This document shows positions 45,559-55,570 of a DNA stretch of 64,000 nucleotides, piece by piece (position 1 is the stretch's first letter; each line of letters begins with the position of its first letter). Position numbers and translations under genes: made by a program. The DNA comes from Leeia oryzae DSM 17879 (GTDB lineage Bacteria > Pseudomonadota > Gammaproteobacteria > Burkholderiales > Leeiaceae), in NCBI RefSeq assembly GCF_000376945.1, contig NZ_AQXU01000016.1:62001-126000 (forward strand). Direction: 5' to 3'. The notes beneath the pieces were generated by a model that searched no databases, had not been told where the DNA came from, and saw nothing but the letters and a program-made list of their open reading frames with translations.

Positions 45559-46401
45559 CTATTGCTGAAAGCGCATGGAAAAATCTGTCGCACGCACATG
45601 TTTGGTCAGCGCGCCAATCGAAATCCGGTCTACGCCGGTTTCGGCCAGTATGCGGACCTTGTCGAAGGTGGCATTACCAGAGGCCTCCAGCTGCGCCCTG
45701 CCCGCGGACAGCCGCACGGCTTCTTGCATTTGGGCTGGCGTCATATTGTCCAGCAGTACCAGCGTGACACCGCAATCCAGCGCCTGTTGCAGTTCATCTA
45801 GCGTTTCGACCTCTACCTGAATGGGTACGCCCGCATTCAGGTCTTTGGCGGCAGCCACCGCTGCGGCAATAGAACCCGCGGCCATGATGTGGTTTTCCTT
45901 GATCAGGATGCCATCGTACAGGCCAACACGCTGGTTGACACCACCGCCGACCCGTACTGCATATTTCTGGGCCAGTCGTAACCCCGGCAGGGTTTTACGG
46001 GTATCCATGATCTTGACGGGCAAATCGGCCACCACGTCCGCATAACGACGTACCTCGGTGGCGACGCCAGAGAGGGTTTGCAGAAAATTCAGTGCGCTGC
46101 GTTCTGCCGTCAGCAGGGCACGTGCCGGACCGGCAAGTTCGCAGACAACGGTATCCTCCCCGGCCAGCTCCCCCTCCTTCACCCGCCATGTTACCAGGAT
46201 GCGTGCATCTACCTGCCGGCAGCATTCTTCAAACCAGGCCTGACCACAAATGACGGCAGACTCACGTACCAGAATCGTGGCTTTGCCCGGTTTGTCGGCA
46301 GGAATCAGCATCGCGGTCCAGTCGGCGGCACCAATGTCTTCGGCCAGTGCCAGACCCACCTGGGTCGCGATCAAATGGGAAGGGGGTAGTTCGTAGTTCA
46401 T
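45559..46401 (-). CDS. nadC: Nicotinate-nucleotide pyrophosphorylase (carboxylating)
   Basis: This 280-residue quinolinate phosphoribosyltransferase makes nicotinate mononucleotide for NAD. It has the family LAEDIGAADWTAML start, AERSALNFLQTLSGVAT near 110-126, DTRKTLPGLRLAQKYAVRVGGG (split near 150-171) and a C-terminal EASGNATFDKVRILAETGVD stretch. ATG 46401 matches the usual N-terminus; ATG 46461 has a better AGGGAT site and would overlap the preceding gene by 23 bp, so the longer 300-residue form is possible. It is last in a three-gene operon. Confidence 0.94.
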   Translation of the reverse strand: MNYELPPSHLIATQVGLALAEDIGAADWTAMLIPADKPGKATILVRESAVICGQAWFEECCRQVDARILVTWRVKEGELAGEDTVVCELAGPARALLTAERSALNFLQTLSGVATEVRRYADVVADLPVKIMDTRKTLPGLRLAQKYAVRVGGGVNQRVGLYDGILIKENHIMAAGSIAAAVAAAKDLNAGVPIQVEVETLDELQQALDCGVTLVLLDNMTPAQMQEAVRLSAGRAQLEASGNATFDKVRILAETGVDRISIGALTKHVRATDFSMRFQQ

Positions 46402-46438
46402 GAAAGGGTCCACATCACAAAAATGGTCTGTTAACGGT

Positions 46439-46738
46439 TTAAGGGTTGGCGACGGTGTCATTCAAGCCATCCCTGAACGAGATGGCTTCTGCAATCAGGT
46501 CTGGCAATTGTGTTTCTGTTACCCGGTTGAAAAATGGGCCGCCTGGTGAAATGCGGATATTGGGCCCATACTCGCAAGCACCAAGACAAGGAAAAGGCAC
46601 GACTGCAATCCCGGCAGGCTGCGCCAGCATTTTCAGCTGTTCATACAAGCGCTGGCTGCCACGCCCGCCGCAGCTGGGCTGATGGTCAGCATAGCGCTTT
46701 TTGACGCACACCACCAATGCCACGGCTTTCTCTTGCAT
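46439..46738 (-). CDS. Thioredoxin-like [2Fe-2S] ferredoxin domain protein
   Basis: This 99-residue small protein has four cysteines in the thioredoxin-like [2Fe-2S] pattern: VCVKKRYADHQPSC (Cys11, Cys23) and PCLGACEYGP (Cys51, Cys55). The GP-N-I motif after the last cysteine is typical of NuoE-like ferredoxins. It is probably an electron carrier. It lies 25 bp after the methyltransferase gene and immediately before nadC. An electron-transfer link to nadC chemistry is not known, since NadC is not a redox enzyme. Confidence 0.85.
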   Translation of the reverse strand: MQEKAVALVVCVKKRYADHQPSCGGRGSQRLYEQLKMLAQPAGIAVVPFPCLGACEYGPNIRISPGGPFFNRVTETQLPDLIAEAISFRDGLNDTVANP

Positions 46739-46763
46739 GGTCCTTCCCTACCCCGGATATCGA

Positions 46764-47585
46764 TCAATAGATAAAGCGGTCTCGCAGATCCGTCAGGTTC
46801 ATTTCTTCCAGAATGGCTTCCTGCCGGGCGCGGGCACTGGCTTTGCCATTGCTGACCTTTTTGGCAATGATCAGCTCGTTCTTCATGGAGTGCTCCCACC
46901 CTACCAGTTCGGTGACCGTCACCTGATAACCACGCGACTCTAGCAGCAGGCAGCGCAATACATTGGTGATATGGCTGCCAAATTCCCGCGTATGCAGAGG
47001 GTGGCGCCAGATTTCGGACAACGACGTCTTGCCGAAGGTTTCATTTTTCTTTTGCCGCAACACCCCCGCCACCTCGGCCTGACAGCAAGGCACCAGCACA
47101 ATGTAGCTGGCGTTTTTTGCCAGGGCAAACCGGATGGCATCGTCAGTTGCCGTATTGCACGCATGAAGCGCCGTAATGATGTCGACCTGTGCGGGCAGTT
47201 GATCCGAGGTAATCGACTGTTCGACTGTCAGGTTCAGAAACCCCATCCGCTCAAACCCCAGATGCTGGGCCAGTGCTTGTGACTTGCTGACCAGTTCGGG
47301 ACGGGTTTCGATACCGTATACATGGCCGGTGTTCTTCTCTTTGAGAAACAGGTCATACAGAATGAAGCCCAAATAAGACTTACCCGCACCGTGGTCCGCC
47401 AGGGTACAGTCACCTTTGCGGGTCATCACTTCTTCCATCAGCGGCTCGATGAACTGGTACAGATGGTAAACCTGCTTGAGTTTGCGCCGGGTATCCTGAT
47501 TTATTTTTCCGTCCCGGGTCAGGATATGCAGCTCTTTCAGGAGCTCCAGGGATTGCTGGGGTTTAATTTCCGGGATCAGGGTCAT
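46764..47585 (-). CDS. SAM-dependent methyltransferase (Methyltransf_32 type)
   Basis: This 273-residue protein has a Rossmann-type methyltransferase core: motif I ADHGAGKSYLGFIL (about 63-76), an acidic loop YGIETRPELVSKS (about 93-105), ALHACNTATDDAIRFAL (about 141-157) and VLVPCCQAEV (about 163-172). The HAC-TATD and PCC motifs resemble the methyltransferase-32 family, related to the GSTCD/METTL25 proteins and of mostly unknown substrate. It leads the operon with the ferredoxin and nadC. Start ATG 47585 lies 213 bp from divergent clpB. Confidence 0.82.
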   Translation of the reverse strand: MTLIPEIKPQQSLELLKELHILTRDGKINQDTRRKLKQVYHLYQFIEPLMEEVMTRKGDCTLADHGAGKSYLGFILYDLFLKEKNTGHVYGIETRPELVSKSQALAQHLGFERMGFLNLTVEQSITSDQLPAQVDIITALHACNTATDDAIRFALAKNASYIVLVPCCQAEVAGVLRQKKNETFGKTSLSEIWRHPLHTREFGSHITNVLRCLLLESRGYQVTVTELVGWEHSMKNELIIAKKVSNGKASARARQEAILEEMNLTDLRDRFIY

Positions 47586-47735
47586 GGCATTCTGCTAAAA
47601 CTAAATATAGAGGATATTTTACCATAGGCACGACCTGCCCACGCGGCTCGCTTGCAGCGGAGTACATGTCAGGCCTCGTCGCAGGTTTGCCAGCGGATAT
47701 TGCAGTAACCTTTGATGCAAAACAAACCGCGCCTG

Positions 47736-47762
47736 TTGAAAAAAACTAATGTATCCCGATAT
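47736..47762 (+). promoter_or_regulatory. Sigma-32 (heat-shock) promoter of clpB
   Basis: TTGAAA (47736-47741), a 13-bp spacer and CCCGATAT (47755-47762) match the RpoH consensus CTTGAAA-N11-16-CCCCATNT closely. It lies 35 bp before the clpB start. Confidence 0.75.
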
Positions 47763-47797
47763 GTAGATCCATATAGATCAACACAGGAGATGCACGC

Positions 47798-50383
47798 ATG
47801 CGTTTCGATAAGTTAACGACAAAATTCCAGCAAGCCTTCGCCGATGCCCAAAGCCTGGCGCTGGCGAATGACTGTGGCTTTATTGAGCCGCAACACTTGT
47901 TGCTGGCATTACTGCAGCAAGATGACGGCGGTGTAACCGGCGTACTGGCAAAAGCTGGCGTCAATACTGCCGCTCTGGTTCGGGACTTGAACCAGTCCAT
48001 TGAAAACCTCCCGAAAGTGGAAGGCACGGGGGGAGACATTTCTGTTTCTCGCGACCTTGGCAACCTGTTGAACCTGACCGACAAAGCCGCCATGAAGCGG
48101 GGCGACCAGTTCATTGCCAGCGAAATGTTCCTGCTGGCCCTGTTGGAAGACAAAGGGGCAACCGGCAAACTACTGAAAACCCACGGGGGCAACAAAGCGG
48201 CGCTGGAAGCGGCCATTACCGCTATTCGTGGCAGCGAAAGCGTCAACAGCCAGGAGGCCGAAGCCAACCGTGGCGCCCTGGCCAAATACACACTCGACCT
48301 GACCGAGCGCGCCCGTCAGGGCAAACTGGACCCGGTCATCGGTCGGGACGACGAAATCCGTCGCGCCATTCAGGTATTGCAGCGCAGAACCAAGAACAAC
48401 CCGGTGCTGATTGGTGAGCCCGGCGTGGGCAAGACGGCGATTGTCGAAGGGCTGGCACAACGCATCGTGAACGAAGAAGTGCCTGAGTCGCTCAAATCCA
48501 AACGCCTGTTGGTACTGGATCTGGCCTCTCTGCTGGCTGGCGCCAAATACCGCGGCGATTTTGAAGAGCGCCTGAAGGCTGTGCTGAACGATCTGGCCAA
48601 GGACGAAGGCAATACCATCATGTTCATCGACGAAATCCATACGCTGGTAGGCGCAGGCAAGGCCGAAGGCGCAATGGATGCCGGTAACATGCTGAAACCG
48701 GCACTGGCCCGTGGCGAACTGCATTGCATTGGCGCCACCACGCTGGATGAGTACCGCAAATACATCGAAAAAGACGCCGCGCTGGAGCGCCGCTTCCAGA
48801 AAGTGCTGGTGTCCGAGCCGACGGTGGAAGACACCATCGCCATCCTGCGCGGGTTGCAAGAAAAGTACGAAATCCACCATGGCGTAGACATTACCGACCC
48901 GGCCATTGTGGCGGCGGCAGAACTGTCCAATCGCTACATCACTGATCGTTTCTTGCCAGACAAGGCAATCGACCTGATTGATGAAGCAGCTGCCCGTATC
49001 AAGATGGAGATCGACTCTAAGCCCGAATCCATGGACAAACTGGACCGTCGTCTGATCCAGTTGAAAATCGAACGGGAAGCCGTCAAGAAAGAAAAAGATG
49101 AAGCCTCACGCAAACGACTGGGTCTGATCGAAGACGAGATTACCCGCTTGCAGCGCGAGTACAACGATCTGGAAGAAATCTGGAAAGCCGAAAAAGCCCA
49201 AGTAGTGGGTTCGCAAGCCGTCAAGGAAGAGATCGAGAAGATTAAAGCCGAGATGGATGCGGCCCGCCGCAAAGGCGACTGGCAGAAGATGAGTGAGCTG
49301 CAATACGGCAAGCTGCCACAACTGGAAGCCCAGCTGAGACAGGCCGAGGCGGCAGAGGGCAGCACCAAGAAAAACCAGCTGGTACGTACCCAGGTGGGCG
49401 CAGAAGAAATTGCCGAAGTGGTCAGCCGGGCAACCGGTATTCCTGTCGCCAAAATGATGCAGGGCGAGCGCGACAAACTGCTGCAGATGGAAGAAAAGCT
49501 GCACCAGCGTGTGGTAGGGCAAGACGAAGCCGTCACCCTGGTAGCCGATGCCATCCGCCGCTCGCGCTCCGGTCTATCCGACCCGAACCGTCCTTATGGC
49601 TCGTTCCTGTTCCTGGGGCCGACCGGGGTGGGTAAAACCGAGCTATGCAAGGCGCTGGCAGAGTTCATGTTTGACAGTCAGGATCACCTGATCCGCATCG
49701 ACATGAGTGAATTCATGGAGAAGCACAGTGTATCCCGCCTGGTCGGCGCACCGCCGGGCTATGTCGGCTACGAAGAAGGCGGCACCCTGACCGAGGCTGT
49801 ACGTCGCAAGCCATACAGCGTGATTTTGCTGGACGAAGTCGAGAAGGCGCATCCGGATGTCTTTAACATCCTGCTGCAAGTGCTGGACGATGGTCGTCTG
49901 ACAGATGGACAAGGCAGAACGGTCGACTTCAAGAATACCGTGGTGGTCATGACCTCCAACCTGGGTTCGCATCAAATCCAGTTGATGACTGGCGAACCCT
50001 ACCAGACCGTGAAGGCCGCCGTGATGAATGAAGTCAAGAGTCACTTCCGGCCAGAGTTCATTAACCGGATTGATGAAGTCGTGGTCTTCCATGCCCTGGG
50101 TAACGAGCATATCAGCAACATTGCCCGCATCCAGATGCAGTCACTGGAGAAACGTCTGGCAGCCATGGAGATGGGGTTGGCCGTTACACCGGAAGCACTG
50201 GCGCACATCAGCGAAGCCGGGTTCGACCCGGTATACGGGGCACGCCCGCTGAAACGGGTCATCCAGCAGCAAATTGAGAATCCGCTGGCCAAGCAGATTC
50301 TGGCCGGACAGTTTGCCGCCAAGGATACCGTCATTGTCGATGTCAATCAGGAAGGACATCTGGTGTTCAGAAAACCCTCCTGA
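47798..50383 (+). CDS. clpB: Disaggregase chaperone ClpB
   Basis: This 861-residue AAA+ hexamer dissolves protein aggregates with DnaK/DnaJ/GrpE, whose grpE-dnaK genes also lie in the window. It has the N-domain (about 1-145), the first AAA+ domain with GEPGVGKTA near 206-214, the coiled-coil middle domain (about 410-525) that marks ClpB, and the second AAA+ domain with GPTGVGKTE near 608-616. There is no IGF/IGL ClpP-docking loop, as expected. Upstream is a sigma-32 promoter; downstream is a strong terminator. Confidence 0.97.
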   Translation: MRFDKLTTKFQQAFADAQSLALANDCGFIEPQHLLLALLQQDDGGVTGVLAKAGVNTAALVRDLNQSIENLPKVEGTGGDISVSRDLGNLLNLTDKAAMKRGDQFIASEMFLLALLEDKGATGKLLKTHGGNKAALEAAITAIRGSESVNSQEAEANRGALAKYTLDLTERARQGKLDPVIGRDDEIRRAIQVLQRRTKNNPVLIGEPGVGKTAIVEGLAQRIVNEEVPESLKSKRLLVLDLASLLAGAKYRGDFEERLKAVLNDLAKDEGNTIMFIDEIHTLVGAGKAEGAMDAGNMLKPALARGELHCIGATTLDEYRKYIEKDAALERRFQKVLVSEPTVEDTIAILRGLQEKYEIHHGVDITDPAIVAAAELSNRYITDRFLPDKAIDLIDEAAARIKMEIDSKPESMDKLDRRLIQLKIEREAVKKEKDEASRKRLGLIEDEITRLQREYNDLEEIWKAEKAQVVGSQAVKEEIEKIKAEMDAARRKGDWQKMSELQYGKLPQLEAQLRQAEAAEGSTKKNQLVRTQVGAEEIAEVVSRATGIPVAKMMQGERDKLLQMEEKLHQRVVGQDEAVTLVADAIRRSRSGLSDPNRPYGSFLFLGPTGVGKTELCKALAEFMFDSQDHLIRIDMSEFMEKHSVSRLVGAPPGYVGYEEGGTLTEAVRRKPYSVILLDEVEKAHPDVFNILLQVLDDGRLTDGQGRTVDFKNTVVVMTSNLGSHQIQLMTGEPYQTVKAAVMNEVKSHFRPEFINRIDEVVVFHALGNEHISNIARIQMQSLEKRLAAMEMGLAVTPEALAHISEAGFDPVYGARPLKRVIQQQIENPLAKQILAGQFAAKDTVIVDVNQEGHLVFRKPS

Positions 50384-50404
50384 CTTGCTGTCTAAGCCCG
50401 TAAC

Positions 50405-50440
50405 AAAAAGGGAGGATACGGAAACGTATCCTCCCTTTTT
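50405..50440. terminator. Terminator after clpB, also after a minus-strand mini-ORF
   Basis: AAAAAGGGAGGATACG pairs with CGTATCCTCCCTTTTT (16 bp, GAAA loop). T-runs lie on both strands. On the minus strand it starts directly at the stop of the 37-codon ORF. Confidence 0.9.
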
Positions 50441-50552
50441 ATATCCATGACTCGCCAGGTTGTCCGGTTGTCTTTACCTCACCCCTAAAGACCCGGGTCA
50501 ACATCCACTCCATGAACAGCCAAACGGCAAGAAGCAAGACAACACATAGCAT
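50439..50552 (-). CDS. Candidate 37-residue single-span membrane protein
   Basis: The ORF starts at ATG 50552 and ends with TAA at 50439-50441. The product begins MLCVVLLLAVWLFMEWML, a hydrophobic stretch, and ends in the charged-polar TRVFRGEVKTTGQPGESWI. An AAGGGG sequence lies just upstream, but only 2 bases from the ATG, closer than usual. The stop directly abuts a terminator, and the clpA terminator lies upstream, so it would be an independent unit. It is not identified with any family, and no strong promoter is obvious. Confidence 0.4.
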   Translation of the reverse strand: MLCVVLLLAVWLFMEWMLTRVFRGEVKTTGQPGESWI

Positions 50553-50616
50553 GTCCCCTTATGCACGGTATCTGCACACTAAACAATTTCTACCCTACCC
50601 CCAACATCTGGCAACA

Positions 50617-50647
50617 AAAAAATCGCCGGATAAACCGGCGATTTTTT
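50617..50647 (-). terminator. Terminator of clpS-clpA
   Basis: AAAAAATCGCCGG pairs with CCGGCGATTTTTT (13 bp, 5-base loop), 30 bp after the clpA stop. A T-run follows on the minus strand. Confidence 0.88.
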
Positions 50648-50676
50648 AGGTACAAAGATGACAGCCTCACAAAAGC

Positions 50677-52935
50677 TCAGGATGTTACTGCGGCAGATAC
50701 CTCATCGAAATCCAGTACAACCTGATCATCCTTGACGTCAATGGTCACATGCCCACCATCTGACAAGCGACCGAACAGAAGTTCATCCGCCAATGCCTTG
50801 CGAATGGTGTCCTGGATCAGACGCGCCATCGGACGTGCACCCATCAGTGGATCAAAACCTTTTTTCGCCAGGAACTTGCGCAATGCATCGGTGTAATGTG
50901 CTTCCACTTTCTTCTCGTGCAGTTGTGCTTCCAGCTGCATCAGGAACTTGTCGACCACACGCAGGATGATTTCTTCGTTCAGCCCGGTAAAGGAGATGAT
51001 CGAATCCAGACGGTTACGGAACTCTGGCGTAAACAGGCGTTTGATTTCCCCCATCTCATCCCCGGCTTCGCGGGAGGTGGTAAAGCCAATCGTCGATTTA
51101 TTCAGGGTTTCGGCACCCGCATTAGTTGTCAGGATAATGATCACATTGCGGAAATCTGCCTTGCGACCGTTGTTATCCGTCAGCGTACCGTGGTCCATCA
51201 CCTGCAGCAGCACATTAAAGATGTCCGGATGCGCTTTTTCGATCTCGTCCAACAGCAAGACAGAGAACGGATGCTTGGTAATGGCTTCGGTCAGCAGGCC
51301 GCCCTGCTCGAACCCGACATAGCCCGGCGGTGCGCCAATCAGTCGGCTCACCGCATGACGTTCCATGTATTCGGACATGTCAAAGCGGATCAGTTCAATC
51401 CCCAGCGTATAAGCCAGTTGACGGGCCACCTCGGTTTTACCTACCCCGGTCGGACCGGAGAACAGGAAGGAACCAATCGGTTTTTGCGGATTGCCCAAAC
51501 CGGAACGCGCCATCTTGATGGCACTCGCCAGCGCTTCAATGGCTTTGTCCTGCCCGAACACCACATTTTTCAGGTCACGGTCCAGTGTTTTCAAGGCATT
51601 GCGGTCATCCGCAGACACGGTTTTTGGCGGAATCCTTGCAATCTTGGCAATGATTTCTTCAATCTCGTGTTTGGTAATGGTTTTTTTCTGGCGAGACTTC
51701 GGCAGAATTTTCTGGGCGGCCCCCGCCTCGTCAATCACGTCAATCGCCTTGTCCGGCAAGTGGCGGTCATTGATGTATTTGGCAGACAGTTCCGCCGCTG
51801 TGGTCAGGGCAGAAGGCGCGTACTTCACGCCATGGTGCTCTTCAAAACGGCTCTTCAGCCCGCGCAGAATCTGCACGGTCTGCTCGATGGTCGGCTCGTT
51901 CACATCCACTTTCTGGAAGCGGCGTGACAAGGCGTTGTCTTTCTCGAACACGCCACGGTATTCTGTATACGTGGTCGCACCGATACATTTCAGCGATCCG
52001 TTACCCAGCGCGGGTTTCAACAGGTTGCTCGCATCCAGCGTGCCCCCAGAGGCTGCACCCGCCCCAATCAGGGTATGAATCTCGTCAATGAACAGGATGT
52101 TGTCCGGTTTGTCCATCAACTGCTTGAGCACCGCTTTCAAGCGCTGTTCAAAATCGCCACGGTATTTGGTACCGGCCAGCAGGGCACCCATATCCAGAGA
52201 GTAGATTGTGGCATTGGCCAAGATATCTGGCACATTGCCTTCTACAATCCGGCGTGCCAGACCTTCGGCAATGGCGGTCTTGCCCACGCCCGCCTCACCC
52301 ACCAGCAGCGGGTTATTCTTGCGGCGACGGCACAGAATCTGTACCACGCGCTCCAGCTCATGGTCACGGCCAATCAGCGGGTCGATTTTACCCGTCAGGG
52401 CACGTTCGTTCAGATTCTGGGTATAGTTTTCCAGTGCAGAGCCGCTACCGGTCTCCTGCTCGGCGTCGTTTTCCTGCTGCTCTTTGGGGGCAGACTGGTC
52501 AGCCGTTTTCTTGATGCCATGAGAGATGAAGTTCACGACATCCAGACGGGTAACCCCTTGCTGATGCAGGTAGTAGACAGCGTGCGAGTCTTTCTCGCCA
52601 AAAATTGCGACCAGCACATTGGCGCCGGTCACTTCTTTTTTGCCGGAAGACTGTACATGGAGAATGGCGCGCTGGATCACGCGCTGGAACCCGAGCGTCG
52701 GCTGGGTATCAATGTCATCCGTCCCCGGTACGACCGGTGAGTTTTCCTGGATGAAATCTGTCAGCTGTTGCCTTAACGCATCCATGTTGACTGCACACGC
52801 CTTTAACACCTCTTGCGAGGCAGGGTTATCCAGCAGTGCCAGCAACAGGTGCTCGACACCGATGTATTCATGACGTTTCTGCCGTGCTTCGACAAAGGCC
52901 ATGTGCAAGGTTACTTCCAAATCTTGCGCGATCAT
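50677..52935 (-). CDS. clpA: ATP-dependent Clp protease ATP-binding subunit ClpA
   Basis: This 752-residue AAA+ unfoldase feeds substrates to ClpP. It has the N-domain (about 1-145), a linker with Gln/Glu, first AAA+ (GEAGVGKTA near 214-222), second AAA+ (GPTGVGKTE near 493-501), and no ClpB-type middle coiled coil. An IGF tripeptide (KSTIGFTT, near residue 612) is the ClpP-docking loop. It follows clpS by a single base, so adaptor and unfoldase are made together. ClpP itself is not in the window. Confidence 0.97.
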   Translation of the reverse strand: MIAQDLEVTLHMAFVEARQKRHEYIGVEHLLLALLDNPASQEVLKACAVNMDALRQQLTDFIQENSPVVPGTDDIDTQPTLGFQRVIQRAILHVQSSGKKEVTGANVLVAIFGEKDSHAVYYLHQQGVTRLDVVNFISHGIKKTADQSAPKEQQENDAEQETGSGSALENYTQNLNERALTGKIDPLIGRDHELERVVQILCRRRKNNPLLVGEAGVGKTAIAEGLARRIVEGNVPDILANATIYSLDMGALLAGTKYRGDFEQRLKAVLKQLMDKPDNILFIDEIHTLIGAGAASGGTLDASNLLKPALGNGSLKCIGATTYTEYRGVFEKDNALSRRFQKVDVNEPTIEQTVQILRGLKSRFEEHHGVKYAPSALTTAAELSAKYINDRHLPDKAIDVIDEAGAAQKILPKSRQKKTITKHEIEEIIAKIARIPPKTVSADDRNALKTLDRDLKNVVFGQDKAIEALASAIKMARSGLGNPQKPIGSFLFSGPTGVGKTEVARQLAYTLGIELIRFDMSEYMERHAVSRLIGAPPGYVGFEQGGLLTEAITKHPFSVLLLDEIEKAHPDIFNVLLQVMDHGTLTDNNGRKADFRNVIIILTTNAGAETLNKSTIGFTTSREAGDEMGEIKRLFTPEFRNRLDSIISFTGLNEEIILRVVDKFLMQLEAQLHEKKVEAHYTDALRKFLAKKGFDPLMGARPMARLIQDTIRKALADELLFGRLSDGGHVTIDVKDDQVVLDFDEVSAAVTS

Positions 52936-52936
52936 C

Positions 52937-53245
52937 TTAATTCTCCTCCATCACGCATTGCAGGGGATGCTGATGCTCTTTGGCAAACTGCCTGACTTGC
53001 TGAACTTTGGTTTCAGCAACGTCCTTACTATAGACTCCGCAAATCCCACGCCCTTGTTGATGCACCATCAGCATGATTCGTGTGGCCTGATCGACGTCTA
53101 AATGAAAAAACTGTTGTAACACGTGCACGACAAAGTCCATCGGTGTGAAATCATCATTCAGCAACACCACTTTCCAGAAAGGCGGCGGTGTTACCTTTGT
53201 CACATCGTCTTTGGTCTGCAACAACTCCTTGGATTTACTGCTCAT
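52937..53245 (-). CDS. clpS: ATP-dependent Clp protease adaptor ClpS
   Basis: This 102-residue adaptor delivers N-end-rule substrates to ClpA. The core has [22 protein letters not shown] (split around residues 27-48), with the DD pair and hydrophobic pocket residues, and the [20 protein letters not shown] stretch typical of the family. The length fits E. coli ClpS (106). Start ATG 53245. It is cotranscribed with clpA. Confidence 0.97.
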   Translation of the reverse strand: MSSKSKELLQTKDDVTKVTPPPFWKVVLLNDDFTPMDFVVHVLQQFFHLDVDQATRIMLMVHQQGRGICGVYSKDVAETKVQQVRQFAKEHQHPLQCVMEEN

Positions 53246-53545
53246 AACGTACGGGCTTTATGTCTGTCTTGTTTTAAGTATAGAAAGCTTTAACCAAATT
53301 GCACGAACTTGCCGTGCATAAGGAACACTCTATCGCGTTTGCCGACTGCTGCCTATAGTCAGGCAGGCATAAATTGCAGTAAGTTCCATCAGGGCGACGC
53401 CCGTGTATTTCACCACCATGAGCGGTCACCGTGCCGAACAAACTTTTTACCATAAAGGAGTGTGCCGGCCATGGGTATTAGTTGGGGGCGCCCCCTAATT
53501 TTTGCAAGTTTATGCGTTTTTAATGAAATACTCGCGCAAACCCTC
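53246..53545. other. Gene-poor stretch upstream of the cold-shock gene, rich in stem-loops
   Basis: It holds GCACG/CGTGC (53301-53317), CTGCCT/AGGCAG (near 53348-53366), GGGCG/GCCC (near 53393-53403) and a terminator-like stem at 53477-53499. A 37-codon ORF (53471-53584, with AAAGGAG 10 bases upstream) overlaps the last stem. An unannotated sRNA is possible; no strong promoter was found. Confidence 0.35.
53477..53504 (+). terminator. Terminator-like hairpin upstream of the cold-shock gene
   Basis: ATTA-GTT-GGGGG-CG-CCCCC-TAAT followed by TTTTT. It lies upstream of the cspA promoter and could end a short transcript of unknown origin. Confidence 0.45.
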
Positions 53546-53574
53546 TTGACTTCATTCCCGAAATACGACTTAAT
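53546..53574 (+). promoter_or_regulatory. Promoter of the cold-shock gene
   Basis: TTGACT (53546-53551), a 17-bp spacer and CTTAAT (53569-53574). This predicts a start near 53581 and a leader of about 135 bases, of the length typical of cold-shock mRNA thermosensor leaders. Confidence 0.6.
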
Positions 53575-53714
53575 GCAAAACTAGTTTGCGCTTTCAAGAG
53601 ATGTTGTACCGGTTTGCCAGTCGCGCCCTTGAAACACAAACCCGTAAGCGCAGGCAATATGTATATAGTCTGTAACACAGTAACATTAAGTTTGTAAGAT
53701 GGAGCATCAAAAAG

Positions 53715-53918
53715 ATGGCAACTGGTACCGTTAAATGGTTCAACGATTCTAAAGGTTTCGGCTTTATTACCCCTGATGATGGCGGCGAAGATCTGTTCGC
53801 GCATTTCTCTGCTATCAACATGCCAGGTTTCAAAACATTGAAAGAAGGCCAAAAGGTTTCTTTCGATGTAACTACCGGCCCTAAAGGTAAGCAAGCTGCA
53901 AACATTCAAGCTGCTTAA
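53715..53918 (+). CDS. Cold-shock protein (CspA family)
   Basis: This 67-residue single OB-fold protein binds single-stranded RNA/DNA. It has RNP1 (KGFGFIT, about residues 15-21) and RNP2 (DLFAHFS, about 29-35), and the start [16 protein letters not shown]. The length is typical. The leader of about 135 bases and the early terminator suit a post-transcriptionally regulated Csp, though several Csp paralogues are usually present and not all respond to cold. Confidence 0.95.
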   Translation: MATGTVKWFNDSKGFGFITPDDGGEDLFAHFSAINMPGFKTLKEGQKVSFDVTTGPKGKQAANIQAA

Positions 53919-53941
53919 TTCTTAAGCGCGTTGAACAAAAC

Positions 53942-53963
53942 AAAACCCGCCTCGGCGGGTTTT
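53942..53963 (+). terminator. Terminator of the cold-shock gene
   Basis: AAAACCCGCC pairs with GGCGGGTTTT (10 bp, 2-base loop), with a T-rich run following. Confidence 0.8.
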
Positions 53964-54010
53964 GTTGTTTCTGGCATTGCCGACTGCAAACCGGCCCTGC
54001 CAGACACCGT

Positions 54011-54042
54011 CAGCCCCGCCACAATCGCTTGAGGCGGGGCTG
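54011..54042 (-). terminator. Stem-loop after icd
   Basis: CAGCCCCGCC pairs with GGCGGGGCTG (10 bp, 12-base loop), nine bases past the icd stop. No T-run follows, so it is a weak terminator or mRNA-end hairpin. Confidence 0.5.
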
Positions 54043-54050
54043 AGTCGTTA

Positions 54051-55298
54051 TTACATGCGTGCGATCATTGCATCGCCAAACGCAGAACAGCTCACTTCGG
54101 TTGCGCCTTCCATCAGACGCGCAAAGTCATACGTCACTTGCTTGTCGTTAATGGCGGCTTCCATGCTCTTGATCACCAGGTCTGCAGCTTCTTTCCAGCC
54201 CAGATGACGCAGCATCATTTCTGCAGACAGAATCAGGGAACCTGGGTTCACTTTGTCCTGACCAGCGTATTTTGGCGCAGTCCCGTGGGTTGCTTCAAAA
54301 CATGCGTAGTTATCAGAAATGTTGGCGCCTGGTGCAATACCGATACCACCCACTTGAGCAGCCAATGCATCAGAGATGTAATCGCCGTTCAGGTTCAGGG
54401 TAGCAACAACGTCGTACTCGGCTGGACGCAGCAGGATCTGTTGCAAGAATGCATCTGCAATCGCATCTTTCACAATGATCTCGCGACCGGTTTTCGGGTT
54501 CTTGAATTTGGCCCATGGACCGCCATCAATCAGTTCTGCACCGAATTCGTTCTTGGCCAGTGCGTAAGCCCAGTCACGGAAGCCACCTTCGGTGAACTTC
54601 ATGATGTTGCCTTTGTGCACAATGGTCACGCTCTTGCGATCGTTATCAATGGCATACTGGATGGCTGCACGGACCAGACGCTCGGTACCTTGCTTGGAAA
54701 CCGGCTTGATACCGATACCGGAGGTTTCAGGGAAACGGATTTTCTTGACGCCCATCTCGTTCTGCAAAAACGCGATGACTTTCTTGGCGGCGTCAGACTC
54801 TGCTTGCCATTCGATACCGGCGTAGATGTCTTCTGTGTTTTCACGGAAGATGACCATATCGGTCAGTTCCGGGTTTTTCAGTGGTGATGGAACACCTTTG
54901 AAATAACGTACCGGACGCACGCACTGGTAAAGATCCAGCTCCTGGCGCAAGGCCACGTTCAATGAACGGATGCCGCCACCTACCGGTGTCGTCATCGGGC
55001 CTTTGATGGATACGGAGTAGTCTTTCAGCGCCTGGAAGGTTTCTGCAGGCAGCCAAACGTCCGGGCCATAAATCTGGGTGGATTTCTCACCGGCGAAAAC
55101 TTCCATCCAGTGAATTTTCTTAGCGCCGCCGTAGGCTTTCTCTACCGCTGCATCGACTACTTTTTTCATGACCGGTGTAATGTCAACGCCAATACCATCC
55201 CCTTCGATGAACGGGATAATAGGATTGTTTGGCACTGGTTGGCCCGGGATGATTTTCTGGCCGCCAGCAGGGACCTGGATATGGGATTGTGTACTCAT
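54051..55298 (-). CDS. icd: Isocitrate dehydrogenase (NADP+)
   Basis: This 415-residue TCA-cycle enzyme is of the homodimeric E. coli type (416 residues). The [10 protein letters not shown] start, [20 protein letters not shown] (split at 100-119), YAGIEW and the C-terminal [16 protein letters not shown] stretch are present. Ser112 in [11 protein letters not shown] aligns with E. coli Ser113, the AceK phosphorylation site; aceK lies 3.2 kb away on the other strand. Thus flux control by reversible phosphorylation is likely conserved. Start ATG 55298. Confidence 0.97.
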   Translation of the reverse strand: MSTQSHIQVPAGGQKIIPGQPVPNNPIIPFIEGDGIGVDITPVMKKVVDAAVEKAYGGAKKIHWMEVFAGEKSTQIYGPDVWLPAETFQALKDYSVSIKGPMTTPVGGGIRSLNVALRQELDLYQCVRPVRYFKGVPSPLKNPELTDMVIFRENTEDIYAGIEWQAESDAAKKVIAFLQNEMGVKKIRFPETSGIGIKPVSKQGTERLVRAAIQYAIDNDRKSVTIVHKGNIMKFTEGGFRDWAYALAKNEFGAELIDGGPWAKFKNPKTGREIIVKDAIADAFLQQILLRPAEYDVVATLNLNGDYISDALAAQVGGIGIAPGANISDNYACFEATHGTAPKYAGQDKVNPGSLILSAEMMLRHLGWKEAADLVIKSMEAAINDKQVTYDFARLMEGATEVSCSAFGDAMIARM

Positions 55299-55359
55299 GC
55301 CTACTCCATCGTGTGGTTAGTCAAGGGCTCCCTGCAAATAACGACCTAACAGGATCCCT

Positions 55360-55393
55360 GTACTGACCTGATCCGGTTCAGGTAGTTCAGTAC
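55360..55393. other. Inverted repeat between icd and rluE
   Basis: GTACTG-ACCTGA-TCCGGT-TCAGGT-AGTT-CAGTAC forms a two-part stem with a 4-base bulge. It lies in the divergent region 62 bp before the icd start; it may be an operator or leader hairpin. Confidence 0.4.
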
Positions 55394-55570
55394 AAACATC
55401 TTGTAACTGCAATTAGGTTGATGCTTTTAGTGTTATTTATCGTTATTGCGGGAGGTTCTGTCTGCAAATACGGCAAATGGATATCTTTAACCGCTTCTAT
55501 AACAGCTGAACAGGATTATTATCCGGTAAAATGGCATTACCTGCCAGTTTTTAATGTCCGATTGGTGCAC

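Noticed and set aside
53520-53909. Minus-strand open frames over the cold-shock gene
   Set aside because: They are the reverse of the clear 67-residue CspA-type gene and its leader.
55366-55383. CTGATCCGGTTCAGG resembling the 3' part of a TPP riboswitch
   Set aside because: The other conserved parts (CUGAGA and the 5' half) are missing on both strands, and neither icd nor rluE is a thiamin gene; a simple hairpin explains the sequence.
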